From NCBI GenBank assembly GCA_947627445.1, contig CANQWA010000004.1, forward strand, positions 24,008-88,007: a DNA stretch of 64,000 nt, in the 5' to 3' direction. Positions 9,631 through 18,631 of this stretch are shown piece after piece; position 1 is the first letter of the stretch; every line of letters starts with the position of its first letter. The notes beneath the pieces were generated by a model. The model saw only the letters and a program-made list of their open reading frames with translations, did no database searches and had not been told where the DNA came from. Made by a program: the position numbers and the translations under genes. Source of the DNA: an uncultured Ruminococcus sp. (GTDB lineage Bacteria; Bacillota; Clostridia; Oscillospirales; Ruminococcaceae).

Positions 9631-9749
9631 ATTGGAATTTAGGGTTGTTTTTTTCTCTGGCAATCATTTCCCGAATCTGTTACAATAGAGATAGAAGGCC
9701 AGCCTGAAATTCAGGCTAAGGTAAATTGTGACAAGAAAGGAATTACATT

Positions 9750-10568
9750 ATGTCAGGATTTTTAACATTTACAAAAGAAAAGCCCATCAATCGTGTTGTT
9801 GAAGTGGAAATCGGAGAGATTGTGCCAAATCCTCATCAGCCCAGAACAGATTTTGACCTTGCCGATATCCAGTCATTGGCGGAGAGTATTGCCCAGAATG
9901 GCATTTTACAGCCACTGACGGTACGGCGAGGCAATGGCTGTTATGAATTGATTGCAGGAGAACGACGGCTCAGAGCAGCTAAATTAAGCGGAATGCATGC
10001 TGTTCCTTGTATTGTTCTGGATATTAGTTCACGAAATTCTGCAATTATGGCATTGGTCGAGAATATTCAGCGGCAAAATTTATCCTTTTTTGATGAAGCG
10101 ACTGCTATTGAACGTTTGATTACCTATTATGGTATGACACAGGAGGATGCGGCTGCAAAACTGGGAAAGGCGCAGAGTACCATTGCCAATAAACTTCGTC
10201 TGCTGCGTCTGACATCGGACGAGCGCGAAATAATTATGAAATACAATCTGACAGAACGTCATGCCAGAGCGTTGCTGCGTCTTGCAGCGCCAACAGAACG
10301 ATTGACTGTATTGGAGAAGGTCGTCAAAAATAATCTAAATGTGGAGAAAACGGAAGCAGCTGTAGAGGAGTTGATGGGAAAAAAGCGAACGAAAGAAAGT
10401 TATAAGAAACGGAGCAAAGTGTTCCAGAATGTGCGGATATTTGTGAATACCATCACAAGAGCCGTGGAAACCATGCAAGCAGCGGGAATTCAGGCGGATT
10501 CGCAGAAAATTCAGCGGGAAAATTACATTGAATACCGGGTGAGAATTCCCATTGGAGAGAAAGAATAG
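9750..10568 (+). CDS. noc: Noc-like ParB family protein (nucleoid occlusion)
   Basis: A ParB-family DNA-binding protein, by position and divergence the likely counterpart of Bacillus Noc, which keeps the division septum off the nucleoid. The 272-residue product has the ParB/Srx N-terminal fold with NPHQPR, the CTP-binding GERRLRAA motif, and a helix-turn-helix (MTQEDAAAKLGKAQSTIANKLRLLRL, about residues 128-153). In B. subtilis the order rsmG-noc-parA-parB is the same. It differs clearly from the ParB at 11.5 kb, so the two are paralogues. Whether it binds Noc sites or parS cannot be told from sequence alone. Confidence 0.85.
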   Translation: MSGFLTFTKEKPINRVVEVEIGEIVPNPHQPRTDFDLADIQSLAESIAQNGILQPLTVRRGNGCYELIAGERRLRAAKLSGMHAVPCIVLDISSRNSAIMALVENIQRQNLSFFDEATAIERLITYYGMTQEDAAAKLGKAQSTIANKLRLLRLTSDEREIIMKYNLTERHARALLRLAAPTERLTVLEKVVKNNLNVEKTEAAVEELMGKKRTKESYKKRSKVFQNVRIFVNTITRAVETMQAAGIQADSQKIQRENYIEYRVRIPIGEKE

Positions 10569-10577
10569 TGCTGCCAT

Positions 10578-10615
10578 GTCCTGATGTTTCACATGAAACA
10601 TCAGGACAAATTTTT
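10578..10615. promoter_or_regulatory. parS: parS site 2 within a near-perfect 32-bp palindrome
   Basis: TGTTTCACATGAAACA (10586-10601) differs from the consensus parS by one central base. It is embedded in a larger palindrome (10578-10609, arms TGTCCTGATGTTTCAC) that is followed by AAATTTTT, so the transcript could also form a terminator hairpin after noc. Confidence 0.85.
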
Positions 10616-10653
10616 GCAGTAAGAGATCAAATTGGTGAAATTTTATTTTTCTC

Positions 10654-10682
10654 TTTACTTTTCCATGCAATCGTGCTATAAT
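10654..10682 (+). promoter_or_regulatory. parA promoter
   Basis: TTTACT (10654-10659), 17-base spacer, extended -10 TGC-TATAAT (10677-10682), about 40 bases before the parA GTG start. Confidence 0.75.
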
Positions 10683-10722
10683 AAATGTTGTAATATGATT
10701 CTATACGAAAGGAGGAGTTGAC

Positions 10723-11544
10723 GTGGGTATTGTCTACGCTGTCGCCAACCAAAAAGGCGGCGTAGGAAAATCGACTACAGTTGTCAATCTGGGTGCATAT
10801 CTTGGTTCACGTGGCTATCGGGTACTTTGTGTGGATATTGATCCGCAAGGCAACACGACAACCGGTTTCGGCGTGAAAAAGAAACATTTGACGACTTCTA
10901 CCTATGAAGTTCTGACTGGAAAAAATACGATACAGGAATCTATTATTCGTACGCAATTTGAAAATGTCAGTTTGCTTCCTGCCAAAAATACGTTGGCTGG
11001 TGCAGAATTAGAAATCTCTGACATGGATAACCGTATGAGTCGCCTGAAAATGCAGCTTCTCACCTGTAATTTGGACTATGATTATATTTTCATTGATTGT
11101 CCTCCGGCACTGGGACTCCTGACGATAAATGGATTGGTAGCAGCCAATCAGCTTTTGATCCCGATGCTGGCGGAATTCTATGCACTGGAAGGATTATCTC
11201 AACTGACAAATACCATTAAAGTTGTACGAAGTAACTACAATCCGTCATTGGATATCCGGGGAATTTTATTTGTGATGTTTGATCCGCGATTGAATGTCTC
11301 CAAGCAAGTGGAAGATGAAGTGAAAAAATACTTTCCCGGAAAGGTATTTCAGACAAAAATTCCCCGAAACGTCAGGCTATCTGAAGCTCCCAGTCACGGC
11401 AAACCTGTGATGTATTATGACAAACTTTCCAAAGGTGCAGAAGCCTACGCACAACTGGGTGCAGAACTGCTGGGCGAAAAGCTGCCGGAAAAGAAAAAAC
11501 GTTTGACTATTTTTGGAAAAAAGAAGGAGCGTGAAGAAGAATGA
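10723..11544 (+). CDS. parA: Chromosome partitioning ATPase ParA (Soj)
   Basis: ParA/Soj is a Walker-type ATPase that segregates the origin region with ParB-parS and, in Bacillus, modulates DnaA. The 273-residue product has the deviant Walker A KGGVGKST near residue 11, DIDPQGNTT, and the DCPPALG Walker B region. The GTG start at 10723 has AAAGGAGGAG six bases upstream. It has its own promoter and its stop overlaps the parB start as ATGA. The C-terminus is basic. Confidence 0.96.
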   Translation: MGIVYAVANQKGGVGKSTTVVNLGAYLGSRGYRVLCVDIDPQGNTTTGFGVKKKHLTTSTYEVLTGKNTIQESIIRTQFENVSLLPAKNTLAGAELEISDMDNRMSRLKMQLLTCNLDYDYIFIDCPPALGLLTINGLVAANQLLIPMLAEFYALEGLSQLTNTIKVVRSNYNPSLDIRGILFVMFDPRLNVSKQVEDEVKKYFPGKVFQTKIPRNVRLSEAPSHGKPVMYYDKLSKGAEAYAQLGAELLGEKLPEKKKRLTIFGKKKEREEE

Positions 11545-12374
11545 CAATAGGCGGTTTGGGAAGTGGACTGGATTTTTTGTACGATGATAATGCATCAGAT
11601 ATTCAGGTCAAGAAAACTTTGCGGATCTCCGAATTAGAACCTAACAAAGATCAACCTCGAAAAGCATTTAGTGAAGAAGCTATTGCCACATTGGCAGAAT
11701 CAATTCAACAGTACGGTATGCTGCAACCTATATTAGTTCGCCCTATGGGCTTGAATTATCAAATCGTGGCTGGAGAACGCAGATGGCGTGCAGCAAGAAT
11801 GATCGGTATGGATGAAGTTCCGGTGATCATTCGTGAGCTTTCTGATGAAGAAACTGCTGCCATTGCTTTGATTGAAAACTTGCAGCGGGAAGATCTGAAT
11901 CCGATCGAAGAAGCTTCTGGTTACGCAATGTTAATGGAACGATTCCATATGACCCAGGAGGAAGTGGCAAAGCGTGTGGGACGTTCCCGTAGTGCTGTGG
12001 CAAATGCGCTTCGGTTGCTGAAATTACCCACGGATATCAAATTTTTGGTAGAAGACGGTGATCTCAGTGCCGGACATGCCCGTGCATTGCTGGCGATTCG
12101 TGATCCCAATGTTCTGGCGGAAACTGCTCTGAAAGCAGCAGACGGAAAGCTGACGGTACGTGCCATTGAAAAAATTGCAGCCAAGAGCAGTGAACCCGAA
12201 GATTTCACGGCAAAGCGATTCGACAGTTTCTTTACAGAGATGGAACTGAGCCTGGAGAGCCGCCTGGGCAGACGTGTCAGTGTCAGTTACGGCAAAAATA
12301 AGGGAACACTTTCTCTGGAATTTTACGACAAGGACGATCTATCTGCCCTTGCACAAAAATTGATAAACGGATAA
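11541..12374 (+). CDS. parB: Chromosome partitioning protein ParB (Spo0J)
   Basis: ParB binds parS, spreads as a CTP-dependent clamp and loads SMC. The 277-residue product has EPNKDQPRKAF, the CTP-binding GERRWRAARM motif, ENLQREDLNPIEEA, a helix-turn-helix around MTQEEVAKRVGRSRSAVANALRLL (residues about 138-161) and a C-terminal dimerisation region. It overlaps parA by four bases. An exact parS lies two bases after its stop, and two more lie at 6.7 and 10.6 kb, giving three cognate sites within 6 kb. Confidence 0.96.
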   Translation: MTIGGLGSGLDFLYDDNASDIQVKKTLRISELEPNKDQPRKAFSEEAIATLAESIQQYGMLQPILVRPMGLNYQIVAGERRWRAARMIGMDEVPVIIRELSDEETAAIALIENLQREDLNPIEEASGYAMLMERFHMTQEEVAKRVGRSRSAVANALRLLKLPTDIKFLVEDGDLSAGHARALLAIRDPNVLAETALKAADGKLTVRAIEKIAAKSSEPEDFTAKRFDSFFTEMELSLESRLGRRVSVSYGKNKGTLSLEFYDKDDLSALAQKLING

Positions 12375-12375
12375 T

Positions 12376-12391
12376 TGTTTCACGTGAAACA
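12376..12391. promoter_or_regulatory. parS: parS site 3
   Basis: Exact TGTTTCACGTGAAACA in the 42-base gap between parB and serS. Confidence 0.95.
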
Positions 12392-12416
12392 TGATAAAGA
12401 AAGAGGGTTACATAAT

Positions 12417-13700
12417 ATGATAGACATTCAATGGATTCGCAAAGACCCGGAACGGGTAAAGGAAAACATGCGGAAAAAATTCCAGGAGGACAAGATTCCT
12501 TCAGTGGATAAGGTGGCAGAATTAGATCGTCAGTTCCGTGAAGCAAAGGTGCAGGGCGATGAACTAAGAAGCCAGAGAAAGAACATCAGCAAGAAAATCG
12601 GTGCACTTATGGGACAAGGCAAGAAAGAGGAGGCAGAAACTGTCAAGGCAGAGGTTGTACAGATTGGTGAAAAACTGGATGAACTGGAACAGTCCGAAGC
12701 AGTCCTCTCCCAACAAATTCGTGAGATCATGCTGACAATTCCCAACTTCATTGATGAAAGTGTCCCCATCGGCAAGGATGATTCTGAAAATGTAGAAGTA
12801 CAGCGCTTTGGCGAGCCAATAGTTCCAGCATACGAAATACCCTATCACGTGGAGATCATGGAAAAGCTCAATGGCATTGATATTGATGCAGCACGTGACA
12901 CCAGCGGAAATGGGTTCTATTATCTCTGTGGTGATATTGCCCGGCTGCATTCCTCAATTTTGGCATATGCCCGCGATTTCATGATTAACAAGGGCTTCAA
13001 GTATTATATCCCGCCATTCATGATTCGTTCTAACGTCGTGACCGGTGTTATGAGCTTTGCAGAAATGGAAGGTATGATGTATAAGATCGAAGGAGAAGAT
13101 CTTTACTTGATTGGCACAAGCGAACATTCCATGATTGGAAAATTTATCGACACCATTCTTCCAGAAGAATCTCTGCCCCAGACCCTGACCAGTTATTCTC
13201 CTTGCTTCCGAAAGGAAGTTGGCGCACACGGCATCGAAGAGCGTGGTGTATACCGGATTCATCAGTTTGAAAAGCAAGAAATGATTGTGGTCTGTAAGCC
13301 AGAGGAAAGTATGGACTGGTTTCACAGAATGTATCAATACAGCGTAGAATTTTTCCGCAGTCTGGATATTCCGGTACGCACATTGGAATGTTGTTCCGGT
13401 GATCTGGCAGATCTGAAGGTAAAGAGTATTGACGTGGAAGCATGGTCGCCCCGTCAACAGAAATACTTTGAAGTAGGCAGTTGTTCCAATCTGGGCGATG
13501 CGCAGGCAAGACGTCTTGGTATTCGCGTCAAGGACAAAGACGGCAATAAATATTTTGCTCATACGCTGAATAATACCGTTGTTGCACCGCCCCGTATGCT
13601 CATTGCATTCTTGGAAAATAACCTGAACGAGGACGGTTCCGTCCGCATTCCGGAAGCATTGCAGCGATACATGTTTACAGATTGTATTCGTCCGGAATAA
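12417..13700 (+). CDS. serS: Serine--tRNA ligase
   Basis: SerRS charges tRNA-Ser and is a class II aminoacyl-tRNA synthetase. The 427-residue product begins MIDIQWIRKDPERVKENM, has the long antiparallel coiled-coil arm (about residues 30-105) that contacts tRNA, the motif 2 region SPCFRKEVGAHG, and motif 3 NNTVVAPPRMLIAFLENN. The ATG at 12417 follows AGAGGGT. It lies 42 bases after parB with no visible promoter or T-box leader between, so it is probably co-transcribed with parAB. Confidence 0.97.
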   Translation: MIDIQWIRKDPERVKENMRKKFQEDKIPSVDKVAELDRQFREAKVQGDELRSQRKNISKKIGALMGQGKKEEAETVKAEVVQIGEKLDELEQSEAVLSQQIREIMLTIPNFIDESVPIGKDDSENVEVQRFGEPIVPAYEIPYHVEIMEKLNGIDIDAARDTSGNGFYYLCGDIARLHSSILAYARDFMINKGFKYYIPPFMIRSNVVTGVMSFAEMEGMMYKIEGEDLYLIGTSEHSMIGKFIDTILPEESLPQTLTSYSPCFRKEVGAHGIEERGVYRIHQFEKQEMIVVCKPEESMDWFHRMYQYSVEFFRSLDIPVRTLECCSGDLADLKVKSIDVEAWSPRQQKYFEVGSCSNLGDAQARRLGIRVKDKDGNKYFAHTLNNTVVAPPRMLIAFLENNLNEDGSVRIPEALQRYMFTDCIRPE

Positions 13701-13748
13701 GCGATATCAGAAGATGCCGAACAGGCTTTGAAAATGAATTTGAAATCA

Positions 13749-13786
13749 AAACCGCTTCCGAAAGAACTCCGGAAGCGGTTTTTACA
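13749..13786. terminator. Bidirectional terminator between serS and the histidine kinase
   Basis: AAACCGCTTCCG (13749-13760) pairs perfectly with CGGAAGCGGTTT (13770-13781), with A and T runs on the two sides. It serves serS on the plus strand and the kinase gene on the minus strand. Confidence 0.9.
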
Positions 13787-13813
13787 GGATAAAAAGAAAA
13801 CAATGAATAAGTT

Positions 13814-15133
13814 CTATAAAATCAATGTAAAGCAAATCCAATGTTCATATTCTGATTCCACCTGAATTCTGATCTTATGCTTATCCGCAATACTTTTTGC
13901 AATGGACAACCCAAGACCATATCCGCCAGTGGCTCTGGAACGGGAGAAATCGCTGCGGTAAAATCGTTCAAAGATTTTCTCGCGTTCTGCTTCGGTCACA
14001 CCTTTTCCAGTGTTATAAATCTGGAGAATCTTCTTATCCCGATTTTGTTTCAGACTTACCCGGATTTCTCCATGTGCATTGCTGTATTGGATGGCATTGT
14101 CCACAAAAATCGCTGTCAGCTGCCTGATCTGCTCCGGATTGCCGGTGTACTGGATATTCTCTTCGATATCCAAGGTCAGATTCTTTTCCTGTTCAAATGC
14201 CTGACTCTCAAAGGGCAGTACCGCATTTGTAACAGCTGTACTGAGAGAAAAATTTGTAAACTCCTCTTGTTGATTCTTCATTTCCAACTTCGTCAGATCC
14301 ATCATATCCCGTATCAGCTTTCTCATACGATCTGTCTGGGAATGAATGTACATCAGCCACTTGTTCTCACCGATTTCATCCTGCAAGATCTCCACATTGG
14401 CAGAAATGATCGTGAGTGGTGTTTTTAACTCATGTCCGGCATCGGAAATAAACTGTCGCTGCTGTTCAAATGCCTCCTGCATAGGCTTCATGGCACGTTT
14501 TGTTAGTTTTATCGTCAGAATCAGAACAATACCTTCCATACAAAAAAATACCAGAATGCTGACAGCTATCATTTTTTTCAGTAGCAATTGCTCGGCACTG
14601 CAGTCTGTAAATACAATGACCGAACCGCTCGGGATATTCCTCTGACAATAATGCAAACTGCCAAAATGACCGTCCTCCTCTTTGGATGCAAAAGCAGTCA
14701 GCGCAAATTCCTGACATTCCTCTTCGGTATAATCATCTGTACCAATGGTTTCTGTCAACTGCCCATTTTTATCGGTATAGCATATGAAATGGCTGATCGT
14801 CACATTTGGTTCTCTCCCATTTCGTTGATGGGGAACGTCCGGCGTATCATCTGGTTTCTCATTCTGCTGCATCAGATCACCAGAATGATCTGGTTCATTC
14901 GGCAAATTGGGTATTCCAGTAACAACATTCGGCGGGGATTCTGGCTGAAGATTTCCGGGAATTTCTTCATGAAATCCAGTTTCGCTGAACAAGATCTGGT
15001 TCAGCAGATTTTTGGTTTGATTGTAACTCATCACATAGGTGATCACATTCAATGCAATCAATGGAATCATCAGCACCGCTGTCAGCATTGCCATGGTCAT
15101 TCCAATGAATTTTCTTCTGACACGTCGGATCAT
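13814..15133 (-). CDS. Two-component sensor histidine kinase
   Basis: A membrane-bound sensor kinase expected to phosphorylate the response regulator encoded just before it. The 439-residue product has TM1 (about 12-34), an extracytoplasmic region of about 150 residues that is Pro/Asn-rich near 60-110, TM2 (about 188-209), a HisKA domain with SDAGHELKTPL and phosphoacceptor His234, and an HATPase domain with the N box FVDNAIQYSN and G box GGYGLGLSIAKSI. Its ATG overlaps the regulator stop by four bases. The signal sensed is not apparent. The neighbouring divergent zinc-ribbon cluster is a plausible target but this is untested. Confidence 0.93.
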   Translation of the reverse strand: MIRRVRRKFIGMTMAMLTAVLMIPLIALNVITYVMSYNQTKNLLNQILFSETGFHEEIPGNLQPESPPNVVTGIPNLPNEPDHSGDLMQQNEKPDDTPDVPHQRNGREPNVTISHFICYTDKNGQLTETIGTDDYTEEECQEFALTAFASKEEDGHFGSLHYCQRNIPSGSVIVFTDCSAEQLLLKKMIAVSILVFFCMEGIVLILTIKLTKRAMKPMQEAFEQQRQFISDAGHELKTPLTIISANVEILQDEIGENKWLMYIHSQTDRMRKLIRDMMDLTKLEMKNQQEEFTNFSLSTAVTNAVLPFESQAFEQEKNLTLDIEENIQYTGNPEQIRQLTAIFVDNAIQYSNAHGEIRVSLKQNRDKKILQIYNTGKGVTEAEREKIFERFYRSDFSRSRATGGYGLGLSIAKSIADKHKIRIQVESEYEHWICFTLIL

Positions 15134-15804
15134 GATTTCACCTCCAGAAAATAGCCAATGCCCCGGGCTGTTCTGATTTGGACAGGGGAGCAGATAGAAG
15201 CAAGCTTTTTCCGCAGAAATGAAATATATACTTCAATATTGTTATACTCCACATCACTCTCATAGCCCCAGATCTTTTCGATAAACCGTTCCTTTGGAAG
15301 AATCTGACCAGGATTGGACATGAGCATTTCCATGATCTGATACTCCTTCAGAGATAATTTGATACTGTTGTTATCCTGTATCAGCATATAAGTCTGGCGG
15401 TTCAAGCGGAGTTCTTCAAAATGGATATCGTCTACTTCTACTTCGCCTTTTCGTCTGGTGAGGGCACGTATCCGGGCAAGAAGTTCACCGGTGGAAAAGG
15501 GTTTTGTCAGGTAGTCGTCTGCACCGCAGTCAAGCCCCTGAATCTTATCCTCCACTTCAGATTTGGCAGTGAGAAGCATGATGGGAGTAGAGTTTTTTTC
15601 CCGGCGGAGGATGGAGACAATTTCGATACCAGAGCGGACAGGGAGCATGATGTCCAGGAGAATGCAATCATAGATGCCGGTACGGGCGTATTCCAGACCG
15701 TCATCGCCGTCAAAAACGGCATCAACGTTGTATTTGTTCCGTTTGAGAATTTCAGAGAGGGTGTCAGCCAGTTGGACCTCGTCCTCAACGATTAATATAT
15801 TCAT
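15130..15804 (-). CDS. OmpR/PhoB-family response regulator
   Basis: A DNA-binding regulator partnered with the downstream kinase. The 224-residue product has a receiver domain with acidic pocket EDE (7-9), phosphoacceptor Asp51 (LLDIMLP), and conserved LTKPF lysine, then a winged-helix domain with KEYQIMEML and IEVYISFLRKKL. AAAGG lies upstream of the ATG at 15804. A promoter is visible at 15905-15933, and its 5' region faces the zinc-ribbon cluster promoter. Family-level assignment is secure; the regulon is unknown. Confidence 0.94.
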   Translation of the reverse strand: MNILIVEDEVQLADTLSEILKRNKYNVDAVFDGDDGLEYARTGIYDCILLDIMLPVRSGIEIVSILRREKNSTPIMLLTAKSEVEDKIQGLDCGADDYLTKPFSTGELLARIRALTRRKGEVEVDDIHFEELRLNRQTYMLIQDNNSIKLSLKEYQIMEMLMSNPGQILPKERFIEKIWGYESDVEYNNIEVYISFLRKKLASICSPVQIRTARGIGYFLEVKS

Positions 15805-15904
15805 AAGAAATCAGAACCTTTCAAAGTAAAAATTAAATATATCATCAAACTATACCACAAAATCCTTGAAACAAACTGAAAAAAGACATTCCAACTGCAT
15901 CTTT

Positions 15905-15933
15905 AGTATACCTGATTTTGAAAAAATGGTCAA
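15905..15933 (-). promoter_or_regulatory. Promoter of the two-component operon
   Basis: Minus strand TTGACC (15928-15933), 17-base spacer, TATACT (15905-15910). Confidence 0.75.
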
Positions 15934-16023
15934 GTAAAAAAAATATTCCTATATGCATTTTTGGTGACGAAAGAACATTTTGAATCCATCATAACATTTA
16001 TTCAAAGAAAATGAAAAAAAACC

Positions 16024-16089
16024 TTGCAACTTTCTCAGAAATATAGTATAATAGAAATAATCTATCACTTTACCATGGGTAATACCCAT
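16024..16089 (+). promoter_or_regulatory. Promoter and leader palindrome of the zinc-ribbon cluster
   Basis: TTGCAA (16024-16029), 17-base spacer, TATAAT (16047-16052). The leader carries the perfect inverted repeat ATGGGT-AAT-ACCCAT (16075-16089), which could be an operator or a 5' stabilising hairpin. Confidence 0.75.
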
Positions 16090-16114
16090 AAATCCACATA
16101 AAAGGAGAAAACAT

Positions 16115-17116
16115 ATGTCATTTTTTAACGACCTTGGAAAAAAGATATCCGATACCACGCATAATGTGGTGGAAAAAACCAAAACCTCTACCGACACCAT
16201 GCGTCTCAACAGCCTTATTAACGATGAAGAACGCAACATTCAGGCAGCTTATGTTGCCATTGGAAAAAAATATGTGGAACTTCATACCAATGACGCCGAA
16301 CCGGATTTTTCCGAATCTCTGGCATCCATTGCAGAAAGCCAGAAGAAAATAGAAGAATATCGTGAGCAGATCCGCAAAAACAAACATCTTCTGATTTGCC
16401 AATCCTGCGGCGCAGAAATTCCCGAAGCTGTCTTGTTTTGCACGAAATGCGGTGCGGATAACCCTGTAGGACAACGTCTTGCTGAAGAACGGGCTGCAAA
16501 AGAAGCAGCCGAACGTGCTGCTCGTGAAGCAGCGTTGGCAGCGCAGCAGGCGGCGGCAGCTCAGGCAGCAGCACAGCAAGCCGCAGCCCGGCAGCAGATG
16601 TCACCCGGCAGTGCAAGCTTCTGCACCAAATGCGGCAAGCCTCGTGCAGCAGGCGCTATGTTTTGTACCGGATGCGGCACACCTTTTGCACAGGTACAAC
16701 AACCCGTTCAACCTGTACAGCCTGTACAGCCGACCCCGGCACAGCCTGTGGTTTCGCCGTCAACAGAATGCACAAAACCCACAGAATCCATTGCACCGGC
16801 AATATCTGAGGTTCAGCCCATGTCGGAAGAAAAAGAATCTGCCGCACCGGAGAAACCTGTCACAGAAACTTTGGTTTCCGCATCTGCGGATACAGTTGTA
16901 GAAAACACACCGGCAGAAGAATCGGAGAAAGTCATTTCTCCGGAAATCGCACCAACAGAAGAACCGAAAGAAACCATTTCTCCGGAAATCGCACCGGCAG
17001 AAACTGGAACTCCGGAAGTTGGTACTCCAGCGGATAAAATCTGTCCGGTATGCGGACGCAGTGTACCGGCACAGAATCGTTTCTGCACCAACTGCGGAAC
17101 AAAAGTAGATGACTAA
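16115..17116 (+). CDS. Cytoplasmic protein with three zinc ribbons and an Ala/Pro-rich linker
   Basis: No specific family recognised. The 333-residue product has a helical N-terminal region (1-90), then CxxC-x(n)-CxxC zinc ribbons at about 95-113 (CQSCGAEIPEAVLFCTKCG), 170-187 and 310-327. Ribbons 1 and 2 are joined by an Ala-rich charged helix; ribbons 2 and 3 by a Pro/Glu-rich linker with the repeated ISPEIAP. There is no signal peptide or membrane segment, unlike the next three genes. It is first in a four-gene cluster with its own promoter. Zinc ribbons of this type often mediate protein or nucleic-acid contacts; a scaffolding or sensing role is only a guess. Confidence 0.8.
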   Translation: MSFFNDLGKKISDTTHNVVEKTKTSTDTMRLNSLINDEERNIQAAYVAIGKKYVELHTNDAEPDFSESLASIAESQKKIEEYREQIRKNKHLLICQSCGAEIPEAVLFCTKCGADNPVGQRLAEERAAKEAAERAAREAALAAQQAAAAQAAAQQAAARQQMSPGSASFCTKCGKPRAAGAMFCTGCGTPFAQVQQPVQPVQPVQPTPAQPVVSPSTECTKPTESIAPAISEVQPMSEEKESAAPEKPVTETLVSASADTVVENTPAEESEKVISPEIAPTEEPKETISPEIAPAETGTPEVGTPADKICPVCGRSVPAQNRFCTNCGTKVDD

Positions 17117-17141
17117 ATCAAAATATCAAGGAGAAAAAAAT

Positions 17142-18554
17142 ATGAAGTGTAATGTTTGCGGCGCAGAAGTACATGACGGTATCAAATTCTGTGCGAATTG
17201 CGGAAATCCCTTAGAAAATCCCACCAATATTCCTGCTGCTGAACCCGCCCCGGCAGCTATTCCTGACCCGGTCGTACCGGAAACAGCAACAGAGAATCCG
17301 GTTTCTGAGCCTGTTGTTCCTACGGCAAATCCCTACAACAACAGCACACCTACTGAAACACCAGCTGCAGAGCCGGTACAGGCAGCAACTCCGGATTTCG
17401 GATCGGTTCCCACAGAAAATCCCTACAGCAATACACAGGCAACATCCCCGGATTTCAATAATCCCACACCAGTAGGTTACGGTCAGCCTAATATGCCCCC
17501 CGTAGGGTTGCAGGGACAGCCCCAGAAGAAGAAATCCAAGGTAGGTCTCATCATTTTTCTGTGCATGATCCCGGTGATACTGATCATTGCTGTTGTGGTG
17601 ATCATCTTTGCCGTTGGATACTCTACGGGAAATCAGGCTGCCGAATCCGCAGCGGAATACTGGCAGGCATACGCAGCCTGCGATGCGGATGCCATGGCAG
17701 ATATGGTTCCTGACCAATATTGGGATTATATTTCAGATACCTATGACGCTTCTAAGGAAGAAGCTGTTTCCTGTCTGCAATATTACCTGGATGAAACTGC
17801 CGAGAATCTGGGCGGCAACCTCACCTGTGATTGGGAACAACATGGCATTCAGGCAGGTTACGGCGATTCGGATGTGTTGACCGATGTCAACGACGTATTG
17901 AATGGCTACGGTCTGTCCACTTCCAGAGGTGTGGGCATTTCTTTGGAAGCCACTGTTTCCGGTGACGCCGATTCTATGGAATATGATTTTGCCATGTGGG
18001 TTGTTAAGATTGATGGCGAATGGTATAACGTTTCTGCCATGTCTGATTTTGACGACGTGTTCAGTTCCGGCTATCTGGATGCAGTACGGAATACCGAAAA
18101 ATATGGCAGCCTCATCGACCAGTACTGGTACGGCTTCAGCAAAGCCGATGGCGCTGCACTGGCAGAGCTTGTTCCGGAAAATTTCTGGGATTTCTTATCT
18201 GATAATGTCTCTATCTCTCGGGAAGAAGCTGAGGGCTATCTGAATCAGTATCTGTCGAACAATATGTCTGACAGTTTTTCAGATCTTTCCAAACTGACCA
18301 TTGATTCCGAAATCACGGATGTGGATGAATACGATGATGATGCCATGGCAGATATGAACAGTGGTCTGGAGGAGTATGGTCTGGCAGGAGATGCTATGGT
18401 GGATGTCTACACAGACATGAGCCTCAGCTATGAGGGTGAAGTGACGGAGGATTCCTCTTATGTCACCCTGACTCAGATCGGCGGCACATGGTATGTGTAT
18501 GATCTGATGTATTACTTTGTGGACGCATGTGACACTTACGCTTCTGCCGAATAA
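17142..18554 (+). CDS. Zinc-ribbon membrane protein with two tandem extracytoplasmic domains
   Basis: Function not recognised. The 470-residue product has a zinc ribbon (CNVCGAEVHDGIKFCANCG, residues 3-21), a Pro/Asn-rich linker to about 130, one transmembrane segment (about 134-160), then two copies of an acidic domain (about 167-315 and 325-470). Each copy starts with a helix carrying YW and an alanine run, followed by VPxxxWDxxSD and a stretch of EEA and YL. The same domain recurs once in each of the next two genes. The orientation implied is ribbon inside, domains outside. The ATG at 17142 has AAGGAG upstream; the in-frame ATG at 17109 overlaps the previous gene and lacks one. Confidence 0.8.
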   Translation: MKCNVCGAEVHDGIKFCANCGNPLENPTNIPAAEPAPAAIPDPVVPETATENPVSEPVVPTANPYNNSTPTETPAAEPVQAATPDFGSVPTENPYSNTQATSPDFNNPTPVGYGQPNMPPVGLQGQPQKKKSKVGLIIFLCMIPVILIIAVVVIIFAVGYSTGNQAAESAAEYWQAYAACDADAMADMVPDQYWDYISDTYDASKEEAVSCLQYYLDETAENLGGNLTCDWEQHGIQAGYGDSDVLTDVNDVLNGYGLSTSRGVGISLEATVSGDADSMEYDFAMWVVKIDGEWYNVSAMSDFDDVFSSGYLDAVRNTEKYGSLIDQYWYGFSKADGAALAELVPENFWDFLSDNVSISREEAEGYLNQYLSNNMSDSFSDLSKLTIDSEITDVDEYDDDAMADMNSGLEEYGLAGDAMVDVYTDMSLSYEGEVTEDSSYVTLTQIGGTWYVYDLMYYFVDACDTYASAE

Positions 18555-18580
18555 AAACAAGTTTTGAGTGATATCAGAGT

Positions 18581-18607
18581 GAAAGGGGTGCAAATTGCGC
18601 CCTTTTC
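18581..18607 (+). other. Intercistronic hairpin in the zinc-ribbon cluster
   Basis: GAAAGGGGTGC (18581-18591) pairs with GCGCCCTTTTC (18597-18607). No T run follows, so it is more likely a processing or attenuation hairpin than a full terminator. Confidence 0.5.
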
Positions 18608-18631
18608 ATGTCAGAATGAGAGGAAAAAACA

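Noticed and set aside
12376..12416. T-box leader for serS
   Set aside because: Only 42 bases separate parB and serS, too short for a T-box; the palindrome there is parS.
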